Of a DNA stretch of 19,000 nucleotides, positions 1-7,205 are shown piece after piece. Both the position numbers and the translations under genes were made by a program. How positions within the stretch are numbered: position 1 is the first letter of the stretch; every line of letters starts with the position of its first letter. The DNA is from Methylocystis sp. (GTDB lineage Bacteria; Pseudomonadota; Alphaproteobacteria; Rhizobiales; Beijerinckiaceae), in contig JALRFG010000017.1 in assembly GCA_023253795.1 (NCBI GenBank), positions 1-19,000 on the forward strand, written 5' to 3'. Under the pieces are notes generated by a model, which saw nothing but the letters and a program-made list of their open reading frames with translations, had not been told where the DNA came from and ran no database searches.

Positions 1-285
1 GCCCTTTTCGCCAATGATGCGCTCTGCTTCCTGAACATCGAGAGCAAACATCTCGACTTCGACAATGGCGCCGGCGCACGGCTGCATGTCGCGCTCGACG
101 ATTTCCCGCATGTCGGCTTCTGGACTCGCCCACCGGCGCCCTATCTCTGCATCGAGCCCTGGACCGGCCATGGCGATCCGGTCGATTTTACCGGGGATCT
201 CTTCGAGAAGCCCTCCATGCGCCGGCTTGCGCCGGGCGCCGTTGCACGCCATGCGGCGACGTTTTCCCTGGAGGGAGAGGTTTAG
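1..285 (+). CDS. Aldose 1-epimerase family protein, C-terminal fragment
   Basis: The reading frame is open from the first base of the window to a TAG at 283-285 and gives the last 94 residues of a protein whose start lies outside. The segment contains FWTRPPAPYLCIEPWTGHGD, then a GDLFEKP stretch and a LAPG turn. This order (CIEPW.G..D, then a short loop, KP/KE and L.PG near the C-terminus) is typical of the LacX-like branch of the galactose mutarotase/aldose 1-epimerase fold, which interconverts alpha and beta anomers of aldoses in the cytoplasm. The catalytic His and most substrate contacts lie upstream and cannot be checked, so the substrate is unknown. The gene ends 104 bases before the cysteine synthase start and could be transcribed with it, though I see no decisive terminator or promoter between them. 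Confidence 0.75.
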   Translation, partial: ALFANDALCFLNIESKHLDFDNGAGARLHVALDDFPHVGFWTRPPAPYLCIEPWTGHGDPVDFTGDLFEKPSMRRLAPGAVARHAATFSLEGEV

Positions 286-340
286 TCCGTTTGCAAACGC
301 GAATTTGACGGAATTTTCTTCTCCGGGGGCGTTCAACTTT

Positions 341-370
341 CGCCAGACATGTTTTACCAACTGGCGTCTG
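341..370. repeat. Short inverted repeat upstream of cysteine synthase gene
   Basis: CGCCAG (341-346) and CTGGCG (361-366) form a 6-bp inverted repeat around a 14-base spacer. An alternative pairing, CAGAC/GTCTG (345-349/366-370), uses part of the same bases. It lies 20-50 bases upstream of the cysteine synthase ATG and could be an operator half-site pair or a weak hairpin. The arms are short enough to occur by chance in GC-rich DNA. Confidence 0.2.
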
Positions 371-389
371 CTTCTCACAGGAACCGCAC

Positions 390-1430
390 ATGACCTACGC
401 CGCCAGCGTGACCGACGCCATCGGGCGCACGCCGCTCATCGAACTCCGCGCCGCCTCCAAAGCGACCGGCTGCCGCATTCTCGGCAAGGCGGAGTTCATG
501 AACCCCGGCGGCTCGGTCAAGGATCGCGCGGCGTTGTTCATCGTCAAGGACGCCATCGCGCGCGGCGCGCTGAAGCCGGGCGGCACAATTGTCGAGGGCA
601 CGGCGGGCAATACGGGAATTGGCATTGCGCTGGTCGCCAACGCCATGGGCTTTCGCACCGTCATCGTCATCCCCGAGACGCAAAGCCAGGAAAAGAAGGA
701 CATGCTGCGCCTTCAGGGCGCGCAGCTCGTCGAGGTGCCGGCGGTTCCCTACGCCAATCCCAATAATTACGTGAAAATCTCCGGACGCCTCGCCGAACGG
801 CTGGCGAAAGAGGAAGCCGCCGGCGCCGTCTGGGCCAATCAGTTCGACAATGTCGCCAACCGACAGGCGCATATCGACACCACGGGCCCGGAAATTTTCG
901 ACGAACTCGGCGGCAAGGTCGACGGCTTCATCTGCGCCTGTGGCACCGGCGGCACGCTGGCCGGCGTCGGCATGGCGCTCAAAGCGCGCAATCCGAAAAT
1001 CCGTATCGGCCTCGCCGACCCCTTCGGCGCAGCGCTCTATTCCTATTACACCACTGGCGTTTTGAAGGCTGAAGGCTCATCGATCACCGAGGGCATCGGA
1101 CAGGGCCGCATCACCGCCAATCTCGAAAACGCGCCCATTGACGTCGCCTATCAGATCCCCGATCGCGAAGCGCTCGATATCGTCTTCGCGCTGGCGCAGG
1201 ACGAAGGTCTGCTGCTGGGCGGCTCGTCGGGAATCAATGTCGCCGGCGCCATTCGGCTGGCCCGCGAGCTTGGCCCCGGCCACACCATCGTGACGATCCT
1301 CTGCGATGGCGGCGCGCGCTACGCCTCTAAACTGTTCAATCCGGAATTCCTGCGCAGCCAGAATCTGCCGACGCCGGCGTGGCTGGAGAAAAACGTCCGT
1401 ATCGATCCGGGTTTCGTCAATCCGTCATAA
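390..1430 (+). CDS. cysK: Cysteine synthase A (O-acetylserine sulfhydrylase family)
   Basis: This is a 346-residue fold-type-II PLP enzyme of the cysteine synthase/cystathionine beta-synthase family, predicted to make L-cysteine from O-acetylserine and sulfide in the cytoplasm. The PLP-binding lysine is K44 in NPGGSVKDRAA. The substrate/phosphate loop is EGTAGNTG (residues 69-76), a variant of the usual TSGNTG. A glycine-rich PLP-phosphate loop CGTGGTLAGV and a later GGSSGINVAG segment are also present. It is about 25 residues longer than E. coli CysK; the extra length is in the middle (PNNYVKISGRLAERL region) and at the C-terminus (PEFLRSQNLPTPAWLE). The ATG is preceded by an AGGA ribosome site 7 bases upstream. 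The TAA overlaps the stop codon of convergent mobA. A cysteine synthase homologue of different substrate preference cannot be excluded. Confidence 0.88.
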   Translation: MTYAASVTDAIGRTPLIELRAASKATGCRILGKAEFMNPGGSVKDRAALFIVKDAIARGALKPGGTIVEGTAGNTGIGIALVANAMGFRTVIVIPETQSQEKKDMLRLQGAQLVEVPAVPYANPNNYVKISGRLAERLAKEEAAGAVWANQFDNVANRQAHIDTTGPEIFDELGGKVDGFICACGTGGTLAGVGMALKARNPKIRIGLADPFGAALYSYYTTGVLKAEGSSITEGIGQGRITANLENAPIDVAYQIPDREALDIVFALAQDEGLLLGGSSGINVAGAIRLARELGPGHTIVTILCDGGARYASKLFNPEFLRSQNLPTPAWLEKNVRIDPGFVNPS

Positions 1431-2048
1431 CGCCTGCGCGGCGATGGCGGCGGCCTGAGGAATATCCTCGGGCCGATTGACGTTGAAAAAGGGATCATAG
1501 GGCGCGACCGGCCAATCCTCGGCGACATGCGCATAACGGGCGATGAAGGCGGAGACCTTGCGCTCGTCCTCCTGCGTCAGCGCGGCGCGCAAATCTTCCC
1601 GCAGAGAAATATCCCACAAAGCAATGGCGTGATGCGTGCGTCCGCCAGAAGCCCCAACCGCGATTGACGCGTTCGCGCGCTCCATGGCGGCCCTCAGCCG
1701 CATCACAAGATCTTCCGGCGGAAACGGCGTGTCGGCAGGGGCGCTGAGCAGCCATCGCGTCTGCGGCCAATGCGCGGCGGCGTAATCCATGCCGGCGAGC
1801 ACGCCGGCGAGCGGGCCGGCGTAGCCTTCGACGCTATCGGCGACGACCGGCAGGCCATAACCAGCGAAGCGTGCGGGATCGCCATTGGCGTTGATCGCCA
1901 GATGCGCGCATTGCGGCGCAAGGCGCGCAATCGCATGGGCGAGCAGCGGCCGCCCATTGAGCGCCATGAGCGGCTTGTCGCCGCCGCCCATCCGGCGCGC
2001 CAGACCGCCGGCAAGCAATACGCCACAGAGGGATGGGTCAGACGGCAC
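1425..2048 (-). CDS. mobA: Molybdenum cofactor guanylyltransferase MobA
   Basis: A 207-residue nucleotidyltransferase predicted to attach GMP from GTP to molybdopterin-molybdenum, producing the guanine-dinucleotide cofactor used by DMSO-reductase-family enzymes such as formate and nitrate dehydrogenases/reductases. The N-terminal signature LLAGGLARRMGGGDK (residues 11-25, with K25) is the GTP-binding loop. A GPLAGVLAGM stretch follows, then SAPADTPFPP, whose Asp is the expected Mg-binding residue. The length matches the family (about 190-210). The start is a GTG (2046-2048), supported by a GAGAGG ribosome site about 7 bases upstream; no closer ATG would keep the GTP-binding loop. It is the last gene of a likely hydroxylase-EamA-mobA transcript (53 bases after the transporter) and overlaps the cysteine synthase stop tail to tail. 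No other Moco genes are in the window. Confidence 0.9.
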   Translation of the reverse strand: MPSDPSLCGVLLAGGLARRMGGGDKPLMALNGRPLLAHAIARLAPQCAHLAINANGDPARFAGYGLPVVADSVEGYAGPLAGVLAGMDYAAAHWPQTRWLLSAPADTPFPPEDLVMRLRAAMERANASIAVGASGGRTHHAIALWDISLREDLRAALTQEDERKVSAFIARYAHVAEDWPVAPYDPFFNVNRPEDIPQAAAIAAQAL

Positions 2049-2101
2049 GTTACGCCTCTCTTAATGTGAGGAATGATGCCGGCACGTGAACGCCGCCGAC
2101 G

Positions 2102-3022
2102 TCAATGCCGAGGGCCTAGCAGATTTTTGAGCGCCCTGGCCATGCCGTGAATTTTCATGATGGGTCCGACCTCAACCAGCGCGACGCTGAGCAAGATCAG
2201 CACACAGCCGAGAACCGCCGCCGGTGTGAATTGCTCGGGCAGCAGAGCAGCGCCCGCCAAGGCCGCGAAAACAGCTTCCAGCGACATGATCAGCGCGGCT
2301 TCCGGCGCCGGCGTATATTGCTGGGCGAGGATTTGAAAGGTGAAGGCGACGCCGCCGGATAGCAGGCCGGCGTAGAGGATCGAAGGGATCGCCGTATGAA
2401 AATCTACTGGAGCCGGCTCGAAGGCCAAACCCATGAACAGTCCCAATCCAGCCGTGATGCCGTATTGTACGAAAGCCAGACAAAACGGTCGATGTGTGCG
2501 CTTGAGGAAAACAGGCGCCAACGCGATCTGTGAGGCCCAGGCCATGTCGGCGACCAGTACGAGCGCATCGCCCCAATTCCAGCTTTGTAACGGCCCATGG
2601 ACGGTCAGCAGCCACGCGCCCGTCACCGAAAAAATACACGCGGCGATCAGAACGGCGCGCGGTTTGACGCCGGTGAGCGCCCAGACAATCAACGGTACAA
2701 AAATCACATAAAGGGCGGTCAGAAAACCGCCATTGGTCGCTGTCGTCGAGACAAGCCCCATCTGTTGCAGGCTGGCGCCGGCGAAGAGACACAGGCCAAT
2801 CAATCCAGCGAGCCGAAGGTCGCCAGCATTCAGACGCGCCGTCGTCGACCGACGCGCTTCAAACAGCGCGAAGGGCGCCAGCGCTAAGCAAGACAGCAGA
2901 AAGCGGACGCCAACGAAGGTCAGCGGCCCCATGCTGTCATTGGCGTGTTTCTGGGCGATGAAGGTCGTTCCCCAGATCAACGTGCCCAGCAGGAGCATCA
3001 GATCGGCGCGCAGACGGTTCAT
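2102..3022 (-). CDS. EamA/DMT family transporter
   Basis: A 306-residue integral membrane protein of the drug/metabolite transporter superfamily. It shows the family's two tandem EamA repeats of about five hydrophobic segments each (roughly residues 5-140 and 150-290). The opening LLLGTLIWGTTFIAQKHA and the following GVRFLLSCLALAPF are characteristic of the first repeat. The second repeat carries the matching PxxAALIMSLEAVFAALAGAALL stretch near the C-terminus. Such proteins usually export metabolites or amino acids across the inner membrane; the substrate cannot be read from the sequence. A GGAG ribosome site lies 9 bases before the ATG. The gene starts 23 bases after the stop of the sterol-desaturase-family gene and is followed 53 bases later by mobA, so the three probably share a transcript without an obvious shared pathway. 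Confidence 0.87.
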   Translation of the reverse strand: MNRLRADLMLLLGTLIWGTTFIAQKHANDSMGPLTFVGVRFLLSCLALAPFALFEARRSTTARLNAGDLRLAGLIGLCLFAGASLQQMGLVSTTATNGGFLTALYVIFVPLIVWALTGVKPRAVLIAACIFSVTGAWLLTVHGPLQSWNWGDALVLVADMAWASQIALAPVFLKRTHRPFCLAFVQYGITAGLGLFMGLAFEPAPVDFHTAIPSILYAGLLSGGVAFTFQILAQQYTPAPEAALIMSLEAVFAALAGAALLPEQFTPAAVLGCVLILLSVALVEVGPIMKIHGMARALKNLLGPRH

Positions 3023-3045
3023 GACAAGACGCTCCAGCCGTCGGT

Positions 3046-4089
3046 CTAACCGTTACGCGAGCGCGAGGTTTTATCCGAGAAAGCGCTCCACGCCTCTCCG
3101 CCGGAGCGGATAAGATTCTCCAGCGTCGGTCGCAGGGTTTGGGCGGCCTGAATCATCGGCGTCACCAATATGCCAAAAGTCGAATGCGGCGCGGCGCCGG
3201 CATTGTCCGCGCCATAGACGAGATGCGGATTTTTCGTCGTCGGAATTTCAAGCGTGCCGAAAGCCCAGTCCCAGACGGCGAGAACGCTGCCGAGATTGCG
3301 GTTGTAATGGGCCGGATCGCGCGAATGGTGAATCTGGTGGTGGGCGGGACTCAGAATGAGGCGTCCCCAGACCCCGCGAAACGGGATCCAGAATTGCGAA
3401 TGCTGAAGATGGCCAATGGTCCAGAGAAAGACGATGAACAGAATGTTTTTGCCGTCGACGGTGAAGGACTGGGTATGTTGATTAAACAGCCATTCCAGAA
3501 CGCCCGACGCGCCGCCGATGAAGAAGGCGAGCATGTAGCCAAAAATGAGATTGTCGATGGGATGGTTTCGGAAATTGGTCAAAGGCGTCAGAACGTCCGC
3601 CGTGTGGTGGAGCTTGTGAAACTCCCATAAAAACGGCACGCGGTGCTTGAGATAATGATCGACCCAGTAGCCGATCTCATAGGCCAGAAATAGAACGATC
3701 GTCGAAAAGATCTTCGTCCATGGCGAGCAGCAGGCGTAGGGGCCAATCGCGCCGAACAGGCTGTCGAGGACGGCGTGCGTAGATGTCGCGACAGCGCTCG
3801 AAGAAATGACGAGGCCCGTGACAATGGCCGGCATGAACACGACGCTGATGATGAACAGCTGAATGTCGGCCAGCGTCGACTCTCGCAGCCACAGCTTTTG
3901 AGACAGGATCGCGCGCGACAGCGCACGAAAATTCGTCCGCCCACGTCGCTTCCAGTGAAGATAGGACAGCGCACAAAAGCCAACCGTGAAGGAGGTCGCC
4001 AGCGAATAGATCGAGAAGATCGATCCGGGCGATGTGAATTCGAGGTTCAGGCGATGCAGGGAGAAACGCGCGGCGCTGTACAGGTCCAT
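3046..4089 (-). CDS. Sterol desaturase/fatty acid hydroxylase family protein
   Basis: A 347-residue membrane protein of the di-iron fatty acid hydroxylase superfamily. The iron-binding histidine clusters are in order: H145xxxH149, H158KLHH162, NHPID (residues 175-179), H227LQH230 and H250HQIHH255. Hydrophobic segments near residues 24-44, 76-98, 127-144 and 180-225 fit a protein wrapping the diiron site at the cytoplasmic membrane face. Members hydroxylate or desaturate sterols, carotenoids or lipid acyl chains using O2. Which lipid is used here is unknown; hopanoid or ornithine-lipid type substrates are possible in this bacterial group but are only an inference. The C-terminal 70 residues carry no recognised motif. 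A candidate promoter lies about 50-80 bases upstream, and the gene heads the cluster with the EamA transporter and mobA. Confidence 0.85.
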   Translation of the reverse strand: MDLYSAARFSLHRLNLEFTSPGSIFSIYSLATSFTVGFCALSYLHWKRRGRTNFRALSRAILSQKLWLRESTLADIQLFIISVVFMPAIVTGLVISSSAVATSTHAVLDSLFGAIGPYACCSPWTKIFSTIVLFLAYEIGYWVDHYLKHRVPFLWEFHKLHHTADVLTPLTNFRNHPIDNLIFGYMLAFFIGGASGVLEWLFNQHTQSFTVDGKNILFIVFLWTIGHLQHSQFWIPFRGVWGRLILSPAHHQIHHSRDPAHYNRNLGSVLAVWDWAFGTLEIPTTKNPHLVYGADNAGAAPHSTFGILVTPMIQAAQTLRPTLENLIRSGGEAWSAFSDKTSRSRNG

Positions 4090-4139
4090 CGATCGCTATC
4101 CATCCGCAAGCATTCGGCGCCAACGCGGGTCAGAAGGAA

Positions 4140-4168
4140 AGTATCGGCTTATTCAAGGATTTCGACAA
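4140..4168 (-). promoter_or_regulatory. Candidate sigma70-type promoter for the hydroxylase gene
   Basis: On the minus strand TTGTCG (4163-4168) and GATACT (4140-4145) are separated by exactly 17 bases. Each matches four of six positions of the -35 and -10 consensus. The predicted start of transcription lies about 45 bases upstream of the ATG at 4089. It also lies downstream of the tsf terminator, which fits an independent transcription unit. The call rests on sequence similarity only. Confidence 0.4.
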
Positions 4169-4198
4169 GCGCTGGCGCCACGGGACGCGAACCTCGCC

Positions 4199-4227
4199 AA
4201 AAGAAAAGGGGCGCATGAAGCGCCCCT
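4199..4227 (-). terminator. Rho-independent terminator of the rpsB-tsf operon
   Basis: An 8-bp perfect stem, AGGGGCGC (4207-4214) with GCGCCCCT (4220-4227), closes a five-base loop. Read on the minus strand it is followed by a T-rich tail, TTTTCTTTT. It begins 25 bases after the tsf stop codon, so it should end the rpsB-tsf transcript before the hydroxylase gene. Confidence 0.85.
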
Positions 4228-4251
4228 GATCCATCGAATGATGCGGTCCGC

Positions 4252-5178
4252 TTAGCCCTTGGCGGCGGCGGCGACTTCGGCGGCGAAATCGCTGGTCGCT
4301 TTCTCAATGCCCTCGCCCAGCGCATAGCGGACGAAGCCCTTGATGACGATCGGCGAGCCGGCCTTGCCTTCCAGCTCCTTAACCGCCTGCGCGACCGTCT
4401 TGCCGGCGTGGTCGGGATGGTTCGACACCTGATCGAGCATGCAGACTTCCTTGGCGTAGGTCTTGATGCCCGAGTCGATGATCTTTTCGAGAACATTGGC
4501 CGGCTTGCCGGCGTTCTTCTCGGCGAGCAGCTTCTTCTCGCGCTCGATGACCGCCGGATCGAGGCCGGCGGCGTCCAGCGCCTGCGGATTGGCCGACGCG
4601 ACATGCATGGCGAGCTGACGCGCCAGAGCGGCGAGCGTCTCCTTGTCGCCCTTCGACTCAAGCGCGACGATGACGGCGATCTTGCCCTGTCCGTCGACGA
4701 CCTGCGAATGGACGTAACGGCCGACGACGCCATCGGCGACGTTCAGCGCGGCGGCGCGACGCAGCGTCAGATTTTCGCCGATCGTCGCGACGGCGCTGGT
4801 GATCGCCTCCGCAACCGTGCCGCCGCCCGGATAGGCTTCCTTGCCCAGCGATTCCGCATCCGACTTGCCGCTCTTCAAAGCAACATCGGCGACGTTCTTC
4901 ACCAGCGTCTGGAAGTCCGCGTTGCGCGAGACGAAGTCGGTCTCGGAATTGATTTCGACGACGACGCCCTTGTTGTCGGCGATAGCAGCAACAACGAGAC
5001 CTTCCGCTGCGACGCGGTCGGCCTTCTTGGCGGCCTTGGACAGGCCCTTCTTGCGCAGCCAGTCGACGGCGGCTTCAAAATCGCCTTCGACGGCGGTCAG
5101 CGCCGCTTTGCAGTCCATCATGCCGGCGCCGGTGCTCTCGCGCAGTTCCTTGACGAGGGCGGCGGTAATCGTAGCCAT
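4252..5178 (-). CDS. tsf: Translation elongation factor Ts
   Basis: A 308-residue EF-Ts, the cytoplasmic nucleotide exchange factor that releases GDP from EF-Tu. It begins MATITAALVKELRESTGAGM, followed by MDCKAAL, the N-terminal UBA-like module that defines the family. T80-D81-F82-V83 is the motif that inserts into EF-Tu near its magnesium site. Two dimerisation-type core repeats follow (about residues 65-180 and 185-300). It is about 25 residues longer than the E. coli protein, as is common in alphaproteobacteria. An in-frame ATG exists 10 codons upstream at 5208. The start at 5178 is chosen because AAGGA sits about 8 bases before it and the family N-terminus begins there. It follows rpsB by 149 bases, in the classic rpsB-tsf order, and ends at a strong terminator. 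Confidence 0.97.
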   Translation of the reverse strand: MATITAALVKELRESTGAGMMDCKAALTAVEGDFEAAVDWLRKKGLSKAAKKADRVAAEGLVVAAIADNKGVVVEINSETDFVSRNADFQTLVKNVADVALKSGKSDAESLGKEAYPGGGTVAEAITSAVATIGENLTLRRAAALNVADGVVGRYVHSQVVDGQGKIAVIVALESKGDKETLAALARQLAMHVASANPQALDAAGLDPAVIEREKKLLAEKNAGKPANVLEKIIDSGIKTYAKEVCMLDQVSNHPDHAGKTVAQAVKELEGKAGSPIVIKGFVRYALGEGIEKATSDFAAEVAAAAKG

Positions 5179-5215
5179 GATCGAAATCCTTCTGTCTGAT
5201 GGGGCCACAGCGGCG

Positions 5216-5233
5216 CTGCCGACGTTTCGGCAG
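5216..5233 (-). promoter_or_regulatory. Hairpin in the tsf leader
   Basis: CTGCCGA (5216-5222) pairs with TCGGCAG (5227-5233) around a four-base loop, giving a perfect 7-bp stem about 40 bases upstream of the tsf start. It has no T-tract and is not a terminator by itself. It may protect or process the rpsB-tsf message or modulate tsf initiation. Confidence 0.4.
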
Positions 5234-5262
5234 GCGGGACGGACCCGGTTTTAAATTTGAGA

Positions 5263-5292
5263 CGGGCGCCGACCCGAAAGAGTCGACGCCCG
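5263..5292 (-). promoter_or_regulatory. Hairpin after rpsB, possible attenuator or partial terminator
   Basis: CGGGCG (5263-5268) pairs with CGCCCG (5287-5292). After one mismatch, CGAC (5270-5273) pairs with GTCG (5282-5285), leaving an eight-base loop. On the minus strand it lies about 35 bases after the rpsB stop. It is followed within 10 bases by AAATTTAAAA rather than a clean T-run, so at most weak termination is expected. It could set the ratio of S2 to EF-Ts. Confidence 0.4.
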
Positions 5293-5327
5293 ATCACGTG
5301 ATGTGAATGAAAAGCGCTGTGCGCCGC

Positions 5328-6335
<1,008 letters not shown>

Positions 6336-6342
6336 GTGTTTT

Positions 6343-6434
6343 CTCCGGTTGAACCTCGGTGAAAGCAAAGTGAAGAAGCCGGAAGCCGGCCACCGGAAAC
6401 GTTTCCTTGAAGCAGGAAACGTAAAGCTTTCACC
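6343..6434 (-). promoter_or_regulatory. Structured rpsB 5' leader (predicted three-way junction)
   Basis: A closing stem pairs GCTTTCACC (6426-6434) with GGTGAAAGC (6358-6366), 9 bp. It encloses two hairpins: ACGTTTCC/GGAAACGT (6399-6406/6415-6422, 8 bp, eight-base loop) and GCCGG/CCGGC (6378-6382/6386-6390, 5 bp, three-base loop). In the transcript the fold ends about 11 bases before the GGAG ribosome site at 6343-6346. S2 is known to autoregulate rpsB-tsf through leader structure in gammaproteobacteria. A similar role here is inferred from position and from the nested pairing seen in the sequence. Confidence 0.55.
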
Positions 6435-6449
6435 TGTGGAATGGCCGGG

Positions 6450-6478
6450 CTTATAAGAGATTGACGCGTGCGGCGCAA
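6450..6478 (-). promoter_or_regulatory. Candidate rpsB promoter
   Basis: On the minus strand TTGCGC (6473-6478) and TATAAG (6450-6455) are 17 bases apart. The -10 matches five of six consensus positions. The predicted transcript would start near 6443 and carry a leader of about 108 bases that contains the whole predicted three-way junction. Confidence 0.55.
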
Positions 6479-6583
6479 CTGGTCGGCGGCATGGATGAGC
6501 CATCGACGGGAACAGAGGCCGCGCCGGAGCGCAGGAAGAAGCTGGTAAAATGTCCGGCGAGGCCCGCAAAGCAGCTCCACCAT

Positions 6584-6772
6584 GAAAAAAATTTCACACG
6601 CGCCGCGACCTTCTGTCGCACTTTATGTATCTGATAATAAGAGAATAAATCCTGTTTTTGACCCGATTTTTTGGGTTGCGAATGCGCATTGCCAAGAATT
6701 TCAAATCGGGCTACGGTGATTCCGATGCTTACAGAGCATTCTGGTCAAAAAACAAAACATGGGGGAAATATC
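6584..6772 (+). promoter_or_regulatory. AT-rich, dyad-rich upstream region of the small membrane-protein gene
   Basis: This stretch is visibly richer in A and T than its surroundings and contains no convincing gene. It holds several dyads: GCGAC/GTCGC (6605-6609/6615-6619); CCCGATTT/AAATCGGG (6662-6669/6703-6710); the perfect palindrome AATGCGCATT (6681-6690) centred between those arms; and ATGCT/AGCAT (6725-6729/6735-6739). GATAAT (6633-6638) is -10-like but lacks a good -35 partner. TTGCCA (6689-6694) with CTACGG (6711-6716) is another weak pair. GGGGGA just before the ATG at 6773 is a strong ribosome site. A regulated promoter or structured leader is the likely reading. Confidence 0.45.
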
Positions 6773-6964
6773 ATGTCCGTTAACGTTCACAGCGGCGGTT
6801 CCATCGGCAAGGCGCTCATCTACGTCGCCGCTTTCGTGGCTTTCGTCGTTGTCGCGCTGACCTGGGTTCCGGATTGGATTTCGCCCGAGGGCACCAACGG
6901 CACAGGCAACCGCAATGGCATCGCCGGTGACGGCGTCGGTTCGACCGCCCGTATGATTCAGTAA
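6773..6964 (+). CDS. Small single-span membrane protein, unknown function
   Basis: A 63-residue protein I do not recognise. It has a short polar N-terminus (residues 1-12, MSVNVHSGGSIG) and one hydrophobic segment of about 22 residues (14-35, rich in Val/Ala/Phe and ending in TWVPDWI). A Gly/Asn-rich polar tail follows (SPEGTNGTGNRNGIAGDGVG, then STARMIQ). There is no cleavage motif, so a membrane-anchored protein with a flexible extracytoplasmic or cytoplasmic tail is likely. The open frame reaches back to 6671, but the ATG at 6773 is chosen because GGGGGA lies 6 bases upstream and because the upstream residues are not protein-like. The gene stands alone between an AT-rich promoter region and a strong terminator, so it is probably transcribed by itself, possibly at a high level. 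Confidence 0.65.
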   Translation: MSVNVHSGGSIGKALIYVAAFVAFVVVALTWVPDWISPEGTNGTGNRNGIAGDGVGSTARMIQ

Positions 6965-7020
6965 GTTAGCCATGACGCCGAGGGAGGCTTCTTCCCGGCG
7001 ACATTGATAACGAACTCAGA

Positions 7021-7059
7021 GAGCCGACGCTTCCGATACCGGGCGTCGGCTTCTTTTTT
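7021..7059 (+). terminator. Rho-independent terminator after the small membrane-protein gene
   Basis: AGCCGACGC (7022-7030) pairs perfectly with GCGTCGGCT (7043-7051) around a 12-base loop. The stem is followed by TCTTTTTT (7052-7059). It lies 57 bases after the TAA of the 63-residue gene and separates it from the histidine kinase. Confidence 0.88.
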
Positions 7060-7086
7060 GTCTGGACCCATGCATTTTGTCTGGAC
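7056..7086 (+). repeat. Tandem 12-bp direct repeat upstream of the histidine kinase
   Basis: TTTTGTCTGGAC occurs at 7056-7067 and again at 7075-7086, a repeat period of 19 bases, just under two helical turns. The first copy overlaps the terminator T-run. The pair lies 120-150 bases upstream of the histidine kinase start and could be a regulator binding site or a small duplication. Confidence 0.5.
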
Positions 7087-7205
7087 TTGCGCGCCGCAAT
7101 ATCGCCCCCTCCTCCGATCAAGTGTCCGGCATGGAGGGACGTCCGGCGCAATGTGCGCCCCGGCGACCCAAGACGCCATAAGCCAAGCAGATTTCCCAGG
7201 TTCCG

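Noticed and set aside
305..333. TTGACG as a -35 box for the cysteine synthase gene
   Set aside because: No -10-like hexamer lies 16-18 bases downstream; the expected place is GC-rich.
65..766. Plus-strand open frame of 233 codons overlapping the epimerase fragment and cysK
   Set aside because: It is a frame-shifted shadow: the epimerase motifs are in frame 1 up to 285 and the cysteine synthase motifs are in the frame starting at 390.
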